Virus record (IMG/VR): IMGVR_UViG_3300046167_000303
Coordinates: 1-27,316 of that record
Reading direction: 5' to 3' (one strand)
DNA from: a virus
Length of the DNA: 27,316 nucleotides
Positions within the stretch are counted from its first letter, which is position 1. Every line of letters starts with the position of its first letter. The translations under genes and the position numbers were made by a program. The notes beneath the pieces were generated by a model that did not search any database, was not told the origin of the DNA, and saw only the letters and a list, made by a program, of their open reading frames with translations. Below, piece by piece: positions 9,010-17,168 of the stretch.

Positions 9010-9014
9010 ACATT

Positions 9015-9902
9015 ATGGCAGATACCTACACCACCAATTTAGAACTTAGAAAACCACAAGTAGGAGGCGCTACTAATGAATGGGGTGGCAGATTAAATAA
9101 TGATTTAGATATCATTGACGGTATTTTTGCTGCTAATGGCGCAGGTACTAGTGTAGGTCTTAATGTTGGTAATAATAAAACCTTAACAGTAACTGGTACA
9201 TTAACCTCTACTGGTACAGCATCTTTTACAACTATTGATGTAAATGGTGGTGCAATTGATGGATCTCCAATCGGTGCAAATTCAGCATCAACTGGTGCAT
9301 TTACTACTTTATCAACAACTGGTTTAGCTACTTTAAATAGTGCAACAATAACTGGAACATCTACACTAACCACAGTAGATATAAACGGTGGCGCAATAGA
9401 CAATACTGCTATTGGTGCTACTACAGCCTCAACTGTTGCAGCAACTACAATAACAGGAACTACTGTTACAGCTAGTGGTAATGTAAATACTACTGGTGGC
9501 GAGCTACAAATCAATGGTACTAACGTACTAGAAAAAGTATATCCAGTTGGATCTATCTATATCAATGCAACTAGTGCAACCAATCCAGGTACATTACTTG
9601 GTTTTGGTACATGGGTGGCTTTTGGAGCTGGTAAGGTTGTGGTTGGTTTAGATTCTACTGATACAGACTTTGACACAGTAGGAGAGACTGGCGGTGCAAA
9701 AACACACACATTAACAACTAGCGAAATTCCATCACATACACATGCTTTAGATGCTAGTGATAATCCAGGTGGATCTGGAGCGATTGAGGTTGCTGGTGGT
9801 TCACCAACATCAACACAATCAACACAAGCCACAGGTGGCGGAAGCGCGCATAACAACTTACAACCATACATAGTTGCTTATATGTGGAAACGTACAGTAT
9901 AG
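9015..9902 (+). CDS. Short tail fibre / collar-domain receptor-binding protein
   Basis: A 295-residue fibre. Residues 1-40 (A-D-T-Y-T-T-N-L-E-L-R-K-P, then W-G-G-R-L-N-N-D-L-D) closely match the start of the longer fibre and probably dock at the same tail site. The middle is Thr/Ala/Gly repeats, with D-I/V-N-G-G-A-I-D occurring three times. The C-terminal 110 residues hold V-Y-P-V-G-S-I-Y-I-N, G-T-L-L-G-F-G-T-W, I-P-S-H-T-H and N-N-L-Q-P-Y-I-V-A-Y-M-W-K. These mark the phage tail-collar / gp10 C-terminal type of tip domain, in which His-rich loops bind metal. Confidence 0.87.
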   Translation: MADTYTTNLELRKPQVGGATNEWGGRLNNDLDIIDGIFAANGAGTSVGLNVGNNKTLTVTGTLTSTGTASFTTIDVNGGAIDGSPIGANSASTGAFTTLSTTGLATLNSATITGTSTLTTVDINGGAIDNTAIGATTASTVAATTITGTTVTASGNVNTTGGELQINGTNVLEKVYPVGSIYINATSATNPGTLLGFGTWVAFGAGKVVVGLDSTDTDFDTVGETGGAKTHTLTTSEIPSHTHALDASDNPGGSGAIEVAGGSPTSTQSTQATGGGSAHNNLQPYIVAYMWKRTV

Positions 9903-9911
9903 GAGCTGACA

Positions 9912-11426
9912 ATGGCCCTATACCCAATCACGCCACCCGCAGGAATAGTAAAAAACGGTACTGATTACGCCAACAAAGGACGTTGGGTAGATGGTGATTT
10001 AGTACGTTTTGAAAACGGTTATCTTAAACCTATTGGCGGTTGGACAAACTTTGAAAATACTACCCTAGCAGGCACGCCGATAGCCATGTATTCTTATAGA
10101 ACTAATGACGGAGACAAGGTTCTAGTTGTTGGCACAAGAACAAAAGTTTATGTATTTTATAATGATGCCTGGATAGATATCACACCATCGGGTTTTGTTG
10201 GCGATTCTGTCAATACTTCAAATGGCTATGGTACATACGATTATGACGAAGAGAATTATGGAGTTGCAAGATCAGCGTCTACGCTTGCGTTAAAAACAGA
10301 TCATTTCTCATTTGATAATTGGGGAGAGCATTTAGTATTTTGCTGTTCTAGTGACGGTAAAATATATCAATGGCGACCAGATGCAGGTTCAGGATCTCCA
10401 GATACTATAGCTACACAAATAACAAACTCACCAATAGGATGCCAGGCTATTATAGTAACCAATGAAAGACACTTGGTAGCTATTGGTTCATACAGCGATC
10501 CTAGGAAAATATCCTGGAGCGATAGAGAAGACAATACCAACTGGACCGCAACAGCAAGAAACACAGCTGGAGACTTACAAATACCTACTGGTGGTAGAGC
10601 CTTGTATGCAGTTAAGTGGCAGAACAGCGTTATTATATTTACCGATATTGGTATTAATAAAATGTATTATGCTGGTTCTCCATTTGTATATGGAATACAA
10701 GACGCTGGAGTTAATTGCAAGGCTATCTGTCCTAGAGGCATAGTTGCTTCTGGTGACTTCATATCATGGATTGGCGAGAACTCATTTTTTACATACTCAG
10801 GTACTGTAAAAGAACTAAAATCAAATGTGCATGATTTCATTTTTGATAACATACAATCTGGTACACAAGAAAATACTTTTGGTACACATAACGTAGACTT
10901 TAATGAGATATGGTGGTTTTTCCCAGTCGGGGATGACTACCAACCAACACCAAACAAATATGTTATCTGGAACTACTTAGATAATGTATGGTCCATAGGA
11001 TCTATGAATAGAACATGTTGGATTGACCAGGGAGTATTTGCTAATCCAATAGCATGCGACTCAAACGGTAATGTATACGAGCATGATAAAAGACCATTGT
11101 TTGACTCACCAGGCATAGGCAATCAAGTGCCATTTTGTACTAGCGCACCTATAGAGCTAGGTAATGGCGACAGGGTAATACAAGTAAACCAAATTATTCC
11201 AGACGAAGAATCTGCAAACTTACCAGGCATAACTGTAGGATTTACTGGTGGCTTTACACCTTTAGGATCTCAAACAGATTTCGGTAACTTTACCTTCCAA
11301 ACAGACGGATATACTGATGCAAGGTTTAGCGCAAGACAGGTACAAATGAAAATTACAGGATCTTTAACAGAAGACTTCCAGGTTGGAGTTATAAGAGTTG
11401 ATGGTAAACCAAGAGGTAGAAGATGA
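9912..11426 (+). CDS. Tail nozzle / DNA-stabilisation-like structural protein
   Basis: A 504-residue, beta-rich protein. It opens with P-P-A-G-I-V-K-N-G-T-D-Y-A-N-K-G-R-W and then G-Y-L-K-P-I-G-G-W, the start typical of podovirus proteins that form the beta-propeller tail nozzle. Those are counterparts of T7 gp12 and P22 gp10 by position and role. Propeller-like blades follow, such as G-E-H-L-V-F-C-C-S-S-D-G-K-I-Y-Q-W. The C-terminal 120 residues, with the F-T-G-G-F-T-P segment, may be the nozzle tip. The stop overlaps the next ATG by four bases (ATGA). Family placement rests on the N-terminal motif and gene order. Confidence 0.78.
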   Translation: MALYPITPPAGIVKNGTDYANKGRWVDGDLVRFENGYLKPIGGWTNFENTTLAGTPIAMYSYRTNDGDKVLVVGTRTKVYVFYNDAWIDITPSGFVGDSVNTSNGYGTYDYDEENYGVARSASTLALKTDHFSFDNWGEHLVFCCSSDGKIYQWRPDAGSGSPDTIATQITNSPIGCQAIIVTNERHLVAIGSYSDPRKISWSDREDNTNWTATARNTAGDLQIPTGGRALYAVKWQNSVIIFTDIGINKMYYAGSPFVYGIQDAGVNCKAICPRGIVASGDFISWIGENSFFTYSGTVKELKSNVHDFIFDNIQSGTQENTFGTHNVDFNEIWWFFPVGDDYQPTPNKYVIWNYLDNVWSIGSMNRTCWIDQGVFANPIACDSNGNVYEHDKRPLFDSPGIGNQVPFCTSAPIELGNGDRVIQVNQIIPDEESANLPGITVGFTGGFTPLGSQTDFGNFTFQTDGYTDARFSARQVQMKITGSLTEDFQVGVIRVDGKPRGRR

Positions 11427-11788
11427 TATCACCAGAAAGTAAAGCCCAATATATACAAAGAGTAACTAATTCTAAACTGACTGTATCTGGAACAACGTCT
11501 TTAGAAACAATATATACAGCACCGACTGGTACGGATTTTGATTTTGCCATTGTAGAGTCTATTTTAGTATGTGACCACGGCAACCAACAAACAAACATAG
11601 ATATATCAATAACTACTGGTGCATCTAACTTTTACATTTTTAAACAACATAATATAACAGCACACGCAACTGACGAATTATTACAAAATGATTTAGTTTT
11701 AACGGCTGGACAGGTCCTAAAAATACAAGTAAGCCATGCAAACATTAATGTCATTGCAAGCCTAGTAGAGTATGCAAAAGGCGATTAA
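11423..11788 (+). CDS. Small beta-sandwich virion protein, unknown
   Basis: A 121-residue protein rich in Thr, Ile and Val, with strands alternating with short turns (L-T-V-S-G-T-T-S-L-E-T-I-Y-T-A-P, then F-D-F-A-I-V-E-S-I-L-V) and no membrane segment. It looks like a single beta-sandwich domain, such as a decoration or tail accessory protein. It overlaps the nozzle gene by four bases and the next gene by 17 bases. No family is recognised. Confidence 0.68.
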   Translation: MISPESKAQYIQRVTNSKLTVSGTTSLETIYTAPTGTDFDFAIVESILVCDHGNQQTNIDISITTGASNFYIFKQHNITAHATDELLQNDLVLTAGQVLKIQVSHANINVIASLVEYAKGD

Positions 11789-12149
11789 TGAAAGCTGGCA
11801 AGAGGAATGGATAAGAACCAAACCTCTTATAGCAAAAGCGGTTAAACATCAAGATGCCTATACAATTGATGACATAGAAGATAAAATAAGAGAAGGAATA
11901 TTCCTACTTTGGGCTAGCAACAATGCAGCATTTGTAACAGAGTTTGTAGTATTTCCACAGCACACCGCAATGAACTTACTCTTTTGTGGTGGTGACTATA
12001 AAGAATTAGAGGCGATGTTGCCACACATAGAAGAGTACGCAAAGAAATGTGGAGTGAAAAGACTCTACGGTGGTGGCAGAAAAGGATGGACAAGAAAGCT
12101 TAAACATCTTGGATTTGTAACAGAACATTTAATTAGAAAAGATTTATGA
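11772..12149 (+). CDS. GNAT-fold-like phage protein (T7 gp13-position homologue)
   Basis: A 125-residue protein. It has a helical start, the strand pair I-F-L-L-W-A-S-N-N-A-A-F-V-T-E-F, then a strand A-M-N-L-L-F-C-G-G, a helix and C-G-V-K-R-L-Y-G-G-G-R-K-G-W. It ends L-K-H-L-G-F-V-T-E-H-L-I-R-K-D-L, the G-F tail usual in acetyltransferase folds. T7 gp13, placed between tail and internal core genes, is also GNAT-like, and this gene has the same position. Whether it acetylates anything is unknown; related virion genes may be structural. The start at 11772 lies inside the previous gene, and no later in-frame ATG would keep the N-terminal helix. Confidence 0.65.
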   Translation: MQKAINESWQEEWIRTKPLIAKAVKHQDAYTIDDIEDKIREGIFLLWASNNAAFVTEFVVFPQHTAMNLLFCGGDYKELEAMLPHIEEYAKKCGVKRLYGGGRKGWTRKLKHLGFVTEHLIRKDL

Positions 12150-13210
12150 GTAAAGGAAAAACAACAACTACACAAGAAGCAACGCTACCAGATTGGCAGA
12201 AACAGGCTTATCAAGACTATTTAGCTAGAGCGCAAGAAGCTGCTGACATACCATTTCAGGGATATACTGGCGATAGAATAGCAGGTTTATCTCCAGAAGA
12301 GATGCAAATGGGCGCAGGTATACAAGGTATGTATGGTAGTGCCTTTGGTGGATTTGATCCCACAAGACAATTACAACAATTGGCTGGTCAACAAGCTCCA
12401 CAAATGGGAGATGTGCAATCTTTATTAGATGTAGATATTGGTGCGTATCAGTCACCTTATCAACAACAAGTTATAGACCTAACAGAGCAAGACTTTGCTA
12501 GACGTAGAGATTTACAACAACAGCAAGCGCAAGATGTAGCAATGCGATCTGGTGCGTTTGGTGGCTCAAGAGGAACTATATACGAGCAAGAAGCATTAAG
12601 ACCTTTACAAGAACAAGAAGCCAGGACAGTTGCTGGTTTACGACAGTCAGGATTTGAGCAAGCGCAAAGAGCTGCTGAGTCTGACATAGCAAGACAACAA
12701 CAGATGGCCATGCTCGCCCCCGAGCTGGAGCTAAGAAGCAGACAACAACAAGCTGGACTCCTGGGTGGTTTATTAGGCGGACAAACGCAAGCACTAGGAT
12801 TACTTGGTGGTTACGGTGGTTTGGCTAGAGGACTAGAGCAACAAGGCAGAGACTTTGACTTCAGCGAGTTTATGAGACAACAACAATACCCAGCATATCA
12901 ATTAGGATTGTTTGGACAGGGCGTGCAAGGTATGCAACCCTTGGTTGGTCAGACAACCACATCCGAATCAACAGCTGGCCCTATGGGCGTGCTAGGCGGT
13001 ATAGCAGGACTTGGTAGCTCATTAGCGTTAGGAGGTATAAATCCTTTTAGTGGCCTTAAAGGTTTATTTGGGGGCGGGGGCGCGCAAACATTTGCGGGTG
13101 GTAGCGTTGTTCCACCTATGCAAAATTTTAATTTTAATCCAGGCGGAATGGTTGGATCAGGCTATCAATCTGGTCAAGTTAATTTACCACCAAGCTTATT
13201 CGGAACTTAA
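12146..13210 (+). CDS. Internal virion / ejection protein, Gln- and Gly-rich
   Basis: A 354-residue protein whose central half (about 95-200) is long Gln/Ala/Arg helix, with the block Y-Q-S-P-Y-Q-Q-Q-V-I-D-L-T and later M-R-S-G-A-F-G-G-S-R. Both blocks recur in internal virion proteins of marine podoviruses. From about 205 it turns Gly/Leu-rich (L-L-G-G-L-L-G-G, L-G-S-S-L-A-L-G-G), a stretch that could insert into membrane during genome delivery. It is the first of three large proteins in series after the tail genes, the place where podoviruses keep their core/ejection proteins. Its start overlaps the GNAT-like gene by four bases. Confidence 0.75.
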   Translation: MSKGKTTTTQEATLPDWQKQAYQDYLARAQEAADIPFQGYTGDRIAGLSPEEMQMGAGIQGMYGSAFGGFDPTRQLQQLAGQQAPQMGDVQSLLDVDIGAYQSPYQQQVIDLTEQDFARRRDLQQQQAQDVAMRSGAFGGSRGTIYEQEALRPLQEQEARTVAGLRQSGFEQAQRAAESDIARQQQMAMLAPELELRSRQQQAGLLGGLLGGQTQALGLLGGYGGLARGLEQQGRDFDFSEFMRQQQYPAYQLGLFGQGVQGMQPLVGQTTTSESTAGPMGVLGGIAGLGSSLALGGINPFSGLKGLFGGGGAQTFAGGSVVPPMQNFNFNPGGMVGSGYQSGQVNLPPSLFGT

Positions 13211-13212
13211 TT

Positions 13213-14418
13213 ATGGCATTTGGAAAACCTAGAACACCTCTAACACCAGAGGAGCAATTACAAAGAAGGCAAAACCTTGGACTAGGTTTATCCGCATTGT
13301 CAGAAACCTTAAAAGGCGGAGATCCTGTTGGCAGAACTTTGGGATTGCAACAACAATTTGCAGAACAACAACAAACAGAACAAAAAGCGTTGTTAAAAAA
13401 ACAAGAGCAACAACAAAAAGAAGAGCGAGAAAGAACTTTAAACGCATCAATTGACGCCCTGGACATTCCAGAAACACAAAAGAATTTTTATAAACAGCTA
13501 AGTACACCACTGAAGTCTCAAGCAGTAATGCAGTCTTTTAAACAACAACCCAGGAAAACGGTTCAGCAAGGCGGTATTCATTATTATGTTGATACTGGCA
13601 AGCCTGTATTAGACGTAGACGCTCCCGCGGACGAGGGAGATGACACAGCTGCAATACAAAACTATGATTTTGCGCAAACAATTACAGATCCTGTATTAAA
13701 AAATCAATTTTTAGCCATAACTGGAGCTTTAAAATATGATCCGCAGGCAATGGGAAAACTTGAAGAGTCAAAACAAAAAGCTAAATCTGGTGGTTTGCTT
13801 TTAACTCCTGGAGAAAAAAAACTTGACGAAAGATTTACGCAAACAGCAGAAAAATGGGTATCAAGCGGATCCGCGCAAGTGGATGCAAATTTAGCCAACC
13901 TGGATAATAAAATTAACAGGCTATATGCTGGTGAGGAAAATGTATCTGGACCTGGGTTTACTTTTATTCCAGAGGCTCTTAAACCAGTATTGGCACCTGG
14001 AGCGGTTGGGTTCCTGGATGAGATTAGTGATATAACATTCCAATCTTTGAGAGAGACACTAGGCGCACAGTTTACCGAAAGAGAGGCTAACAGACTTATA
14101 AGAGCATCTTTTAACCAAAGTCTTCCAGAAGAGTTAAATATTCCTAGGCTACAAAGACTTAGCGCGAAATTAAAATCAATTAAACAAAGTAAAGATAACC
14201 AACTTGCTTATTGGATGGACAAAGGAACATTAAAAGGTTACGAAAAAGATGATGTAACTTTTGACAACATTTTAGATTCAGTATTGTTTGATGAATATAA
14301 ATCCATGACAAGCGAAGAGGTGCTTAATAGATATAAAGAAGCTCCTACCACAGAGGAAAAACAGTCTATTTTAAGATATGCAAAACTATTAAAAGAACAA
14401 GAAAGCGGAGGGCGATAG
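13213..14418 (+). CDS. Internal virion protein, coiled-coil
   Basis: A 401-residue protein starting two bases after the previous stop. Residues 45-80 are an almost unbroken Gln/Glu/Lys coiled coil. A C-terminal region near 280-330 contains S-L-R-E-T-L-G-A-Q-F-T-E-R-E-A-N-R-L, then L-N-I-P-R-L-Q-R-L. This resembles a block seen in phage DNA-ejection proteins. There is no signal peptide. Its place second in the trio of internal proteins supports a role inside the capsid or in the channel formed at ejection. Confidence 0.7.
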   Translation: MAFGKPRTPLTPEEQLQRRQNLGLGLSALSETLKGGDPVGRTLGLQQQFAEQQQTEQKALLKKQEQQQKEERERTLNASIDALDIPETQKNFYKQLSTPLKSQAVMQSFKQQPRKTVQQGGIHYYVDTGKPVLDVDAPADEGDDTAAIQNYDFAQTITDPVLKNQFLAITGALKYDPQAMGKLEESKQKAKSGGLLLTPGEKKLDERFTQTAEKWVSSGSAQVDANLANLDNKINRLYAGEENVSGPGFTFIPEALKPVLAPGAVGFLDEISDITFQSLRETLGAQFTEREANRLIRASFNQSLPEELNIPRLQRLSAKLKSIKQSKDNQLAYWMDKGTLKGYEKDDVTFDNILDSVLFDEYKSMTSEEVLNRYKEAPTTEEKQSILRYAKLLKEQESGGR

Positions 14419-14423
14419 TATAA

Positions 14424-15950
14424 ATGTCTTTATATGATGATCTTTTAAAGGTACAGGAGGTTGAAGAGGTTGTTGCTACAGCACCTAAAGTCGAGCAGCC
14501 AGTCTTAAAACAAGCTATACAAAATTTACCAGGAAGCACACTACAGCTTGGTAAAGATATAGTAACCCCATTATTACAACCCATAACAACAGCAAAATCA
14601 GTTTATGCTCTGGGAAAAGGAATAGTCCAATTGGCAATACCTGGGGAGCAAAAAGACGAAAAGACAGCCAGGGCTGTAGGTCAATACTTTGCAAATAGAT
14701 ATGGTGGTTTAGAAAATATAAAACAAACCTTTGCTAAAGATCCTGCTGGTTTTTTAGCTGACGCATCAGTTGTATTAACAGGTGGAGCTACTATTGCAGC
14801 AAAAGCACCAAAATTAGCTGCTACAGCAGAAAAGGTTGGTAAGGTTGGACAAGCCATAGATCCAGTAAGATTATCATTAAAAGGCGCACAAAAGGTAGCT
14901 GGTCCTGTAAGCACCGCAGCAAAAGAAACTTTAGGATTAACAACTGGTGTGGGATCAGAAGCAATAGGCCAAGCTTTTAAAGCTGGTGCAACAGGTGGAT
15001 CTGCTCAAGAAAGATTTATAAGAAACATGCGAGAAGACACAGGGCAATTAGATGTTGTTGATAGAGCATTTGTTGCTTTGAAAGACATGGGATCACAAAG
15101 AGCTGCTGAATATACAAGTGGTATAAAAGGATTGAAGCTTGCGGAACAACCCATAGACTTTGCACCAATACAAAAACAAATGAGCGAGCTTGTCGCTGAT
15201 TCTTTTTATGAAGGCATACCAAAATACGACACTCCTACAATTAAAAAATTACAAGATGTAAAAAATGTTGTTGATGAGTTTGCATCAAATCCAAAAACCC
15301 ATACCGCAGAAGGTTTAGATATATTAAAAAGAAAAATAGACGATCTATATCCATTACAAGCAAAGGCAAAGGGTGAGCAAAGAATTATTGCAGACATAAG
15401 ATCTAAAGTAAAAAATGAAATTTTAGATCAAGTACCAGGATATGCAGATGTTATGAGGCCTTATGAAGAGGCGTTAAACTTAGAAATACAATTAGCAAAA
15501 GAATTGTCATTAAATAAAAAAGGTGCAGCTGGAACTACTTTAAGAAAATTACAGTCAACGATGAGAAATAATGTCAACACATCTTATGGCAATAGATTGG
15601 ACATGCTAAATAAATTAGATCCAGATCTTTTACCAGATCTCGCTGGACAAGCTTTAAGTGAGTTCCGACCAAGAGGTTTACAGGGTGCAGTTGGCTCTGG
15701 GACAGCCATAGCATCATTTCTTGAACCAGGATTGGCAGCAACCTTACCTTTTCAATCACCCAGGCTTATGGGTGAGGCTGCATTAAAAGCAGGGCAAACG
15801 AGAAGAGCTTTTGGAGCAATACCACAACAAGCCGTGTTGCCAACCGCCAGGGCATCAAGATTGGGATCCGCAATAGGTAGAGAGCAAGAAAAACAAATGA
15901 CTCCAGAAGAGCTACAAAGGTTGGAGTATTTAAACAGCCTGCTGAATTAG
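14424..15950 (+). CDS. Large internal virion protein, Ala-rich helical
   Basis: A 508-residue protein and the last of the late block. Residues 25-60 are mildly hydrophobic (L-P-G-S-T-L-Q-L-G-K-D-I-V). Residues about 110-170 are rich in Ala, Gly, Lys and Val, and could form an amphipathic membrane-active region. The remainder is long helices with heptad-like spacing, and near the end M-T-P-E-E-L-Q-R-L-E. No enzyme motif is seen. It probably travels in the virion with the two proteins before it. Transcription of the late block seems to end after it or after the small nuclease gene, but I see no terminator. Confidence 0.7.
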   Translation: MSLYDDLLKVQEVEEVVATAPKVEQPVLKQAIQNLPGSTLQLGKDIVTPLLQPITTAKSVYALGKGIVQLAIPGEQKDEKTARAVGQYFANRYGGLENIKQTFAKDPAGFLADASVVLTGGATIAAKAPKLAATAEKVGKVGQAIDPVRLSLKGAQKVAGPVSTAAKETLGLTTGVGSEAIGQAFKAGATGGSAQERFIRNMREDTGQLDVVDRAFVALKDMGSQRAAEYTSGIKGLKLAEQPIDFAPIQKQMSELVADSFYEGIPKYDTPTIKKLQDVKNVVDEFASNPKTHTAEGLDILKRKIDDLYPLQAKAKGEQRIIADIRSKVKNEILDQVPGYADVMRPYEEALNLEIQLAKELSLNKKGAAGTTLRKLQSTMRNNVNTSYGNRLDMLNKLDPDLLPDLAGQALSEFRPRGLQGAVGSGTAIASFLEPGLAATLPFQSPRLMGEAALKAGQTRRAFGAIPQQAVLPTARASRLGSAIGREQEKQMTPEELQRLEYLNSLLN

Positions 15951-15954
15951 TTAA

Positions 15955-16368
15955 ATGTCCCGCCAATCAGAAAGAGTTGGCCGTTCTGGAGAATATTTAG
16001 TAGCCTCGGTGCTTTCTGCTTTTTCGGACACCGTTACCGTGATGCCACACGGATCTAAAGCCGACATCATCTTTGAGGTTGACCACACTCTTTACAAGTG
16101 CCAGGTCAAAACACAAAAACAAATAGAGAAAGCTAGAAAAAACTGGAGGTTTGATTTGCGTTGTGGTTCTCATTCTAAAAATAGGTTTTATAAGAAGGGT
16201 GATATAGATGTGTATGCTTTGGTAGCACTAAATTGTCAAAAGGTTTTATTTGCTTTCCCTTGTGGTAAAGGACAGATAACCGTTGAAGACAAAGATATCC
16301 AAGCAACAGATTCGTTGCAAAATACAGAAGATCTATTTAAAGAGCTTCGATGTCCAGAAGAACTTTAG
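15955..16368 (+). CDS. PD-(D/E)XK endonuclease-like protein
   Basis: A 137-residue protein with the order expected of the small PD-(D/E)XK nuclease family typified by PDDEXK_5. There is an N-terminal helix with G-R-S-G-E-Y-L-V-A, then P-H-G-S-K-A-D-I-I-F-E-V-D, then C-Q-V-K-T-Q. The Glu of the helix, the Asp of K-A-D-I and the Lys of Q-V-K-T would make the metal site, with Gln replacing the usual second acid. It could be a resolvase, a homing-like nuclease or a debranching enzyme. It follows the virion genes by four bases, and its last 32 bases overlap the convergent minus-strand gene. Confidence 0.72.
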   Translation: MSRQSERVGRSGEYLVASVLSAFSDTVTVMPHGSKADIIFEVDHTLYKCQVKTQKQIEKARKNWRFDLRCGSHSKNRFYKKGDIDVYALVALNCQKVLFAFPCGKGQITVEDKDIQATDSLQNTEDLFKELRCPEEL

Positions 16369-16567
16369 GATCTTCATAATGCTCTATAGTATTAATACCC
16401 AAAGATATTAAATACTCAGCAACTTTATGTTGATCCTTTTTTTGGTTCTCACAGAAATCAGCAAACTTTTTAGCCAGATGTTTATTTATATATACAGGCT
16501 TCCTTCCATTTCTCTCAATGAAAATTGGATCTTCAAACTCGCATAAATTCATAATTACCTTACTCAT
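16337..16567 (-). CDS. Small protein of unknown function, minus strand
   Basis: A 76-residue protein with C-E-F-E-D-P-I-F-I-E near the start, then a basic and helical middle (Y-I-N-K-H-L-A-K-K-F-A-D-F-C-E-N-Q-K-K). It could be a small DNA-binding or regulatory protein, but no family is recognised. It overlaps the upstream DUF3310 gene by eight bases and the nuclease gene on the other strand by 32 bases at its 3' end. Such a convergent overlap is consistent with early and late genes being made at different times. Confidence 0.6.
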   Translation of the reverse strand: MSKVIMNLCEFEDPIFIERNGRKPVYINKHLAKKFADFCENQKKDQHKVAEYLISLGINTIEHYEDPKVLLDIEAL

Positions 16568-16877
16568 TTATTGATACTTCTACAGAATATTTGCCAATGT
16601 CGTTACCATCGCAATCAACACCATGTACCATTTCTAATTCAAGACAGATAAAATGTATGGCTTTTTGTAGATCCTTTATCCTGTCTTCCCTTTCTCCTTT
16701 ATTTCTAGTTATGTACTTCAAACAACTACCTAAGTTATAGGATAGCTTATTAGCATATATATAATCAATTGGTTGTATTTTCAAATGGTTATAGTGCGTG
16801 CCACCTACCTGGTTGTTTGTAGCCAACTTATCTATTGATTGATCCCATTGCTCTGGTGTTATATTATCAATGCTCAT
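16560..16877 (-). CDS. DUF3310 protein (T7 gp1.7-like region)
   Basis: A 105-residue protein carrying the DUF3310 signature: N-Q-V-G-G-T-H-Y-N-H-L-K-I-Q-P-I-D-Y-I (about 22-40), then L-G-S-C-L-K-Y-I-T-R-N-K-G (about 50-62), then D-L-Q-K-A-I-H-F-I. The family includes the C-terminal part of T7 gp1.7, a nucleotide kinase that acts on dTMP and dGMP. Many phages carry only this short form, whose activity is not settled. A near-perfect ATAGGAGGAATT site precedes the ATG. It is the first gene of a two-gene minus-strand unit diverging from the replication operon. Confidence 0.88.
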   Translation of the reverse strand: MSIDNITPEQWDQSIDKLATNNQVGGTHYNHLKIQPIDYIYANKLSYNLGSCLKYITRNKGEREDRIKDLQKAIHFICLELEMVHGVDCDGNDIGKYSVEVSINE

Positions 16878-16905
16878 AATTCCTCCTATATTTTTAAATT
16901 AATGC

Positions 16906-16934
16906 TTGATAACGAGTATATTAGCGTATATGAT
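16906..16934 (+). promoter_or_regulatory. Sigma-70-type promoter of the replication operon
   Basis: TTGATA, 17 bases, TATGAT: one mismatch to consensus in each box and ideal spacing. It lies 31 bases before the ATG of the HTH gene at 16965, which has its own AGAGGAG site. Between the boxes is a direct repeat, GTATAT at 16917 and again at 16927, ten bases apart. That is one helical turn and a possible binding site for a regulator, perhaps the adjacent HTH protein. Confidence 0.7.
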
Positions 16935-16946
16935 TATAAAAATCAA
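16918..16946 (-). promoter_or_regulatory. Candidate divergent promoter for DUF3310 unit
   Basis: On the minus strand, TTGATT (16946-16941), 17 bases, then TAATAT (16923-16918). The -10 box is weak (four of six). It overlaps the plus-strand promoter almost fully, so polymerase could probably occupy only one of them at a time. Confidence 0.4.
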
Positions 16947-16964
16947 AACAAAGAGGAGTAAAAC

Positions 16965-17168
16965 ATGAGTAATAGTGAAAAAAAGTTTATTGATACTAAG
17001 CAACTCGCTGAACGCTGGATGAGATCACCTAGAACAATAGAAAACTGGAGAAATAAAAAGATGGGGCCAGACTATGTAAAGTTGGCTGGAAAAGTTGTCT
17101 ATGACATGGAAGAGATCTTAAAGGTAGAGGAAGAGTCAAAGGTATCAAATGAAGCACGCACTACTTAG
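16965..17168 (+). CDS. Small helix-turn-helix protein (HTH_17/AlpA-like)
   Basis: A 67-residue DNA-binding protein. Residues about 9-50 (D-T-K-Q-L-A-E-R-W, R-S-P-R-T-I-E-N-W-R, then V-K-L-A-G-K-V-V-Y-D-M-E-E-I) fit the MerR-like HTH_17 / excisionase fold, including the basic beta wing. Proteins of this kind act as excisionases or as small transcription regulators. No integrase is visible in the window, so control of its own operon is the better guess. It is the first gene of the replication block, and its end overlaps the nuclease gene by 20 bases. Confidence 0.78.
   Translation: MSNSEKKFIDTKQLAERWMRSPRTIENWRNKKMGPDYVKLAGKVVYDMEEILKVEEESKVSNEARTT

Noticed and set aside
9026-9514. A 162-codon open frame on the minus strand
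   Set aside because: It lies wholly opposite the short fibre gene; its Val/Pro/Ala-rich text is the reverse of the fibre's Thr/Gly/Ala repeats, and it lacks a Shine-Dalgarno site.
16965-17168. Excisionase indicating a temperate phage
   Set aside because: The fold allows it, but no integrase, attachment site or lysogeny repressor is visible in the window; the unseen part could change this.
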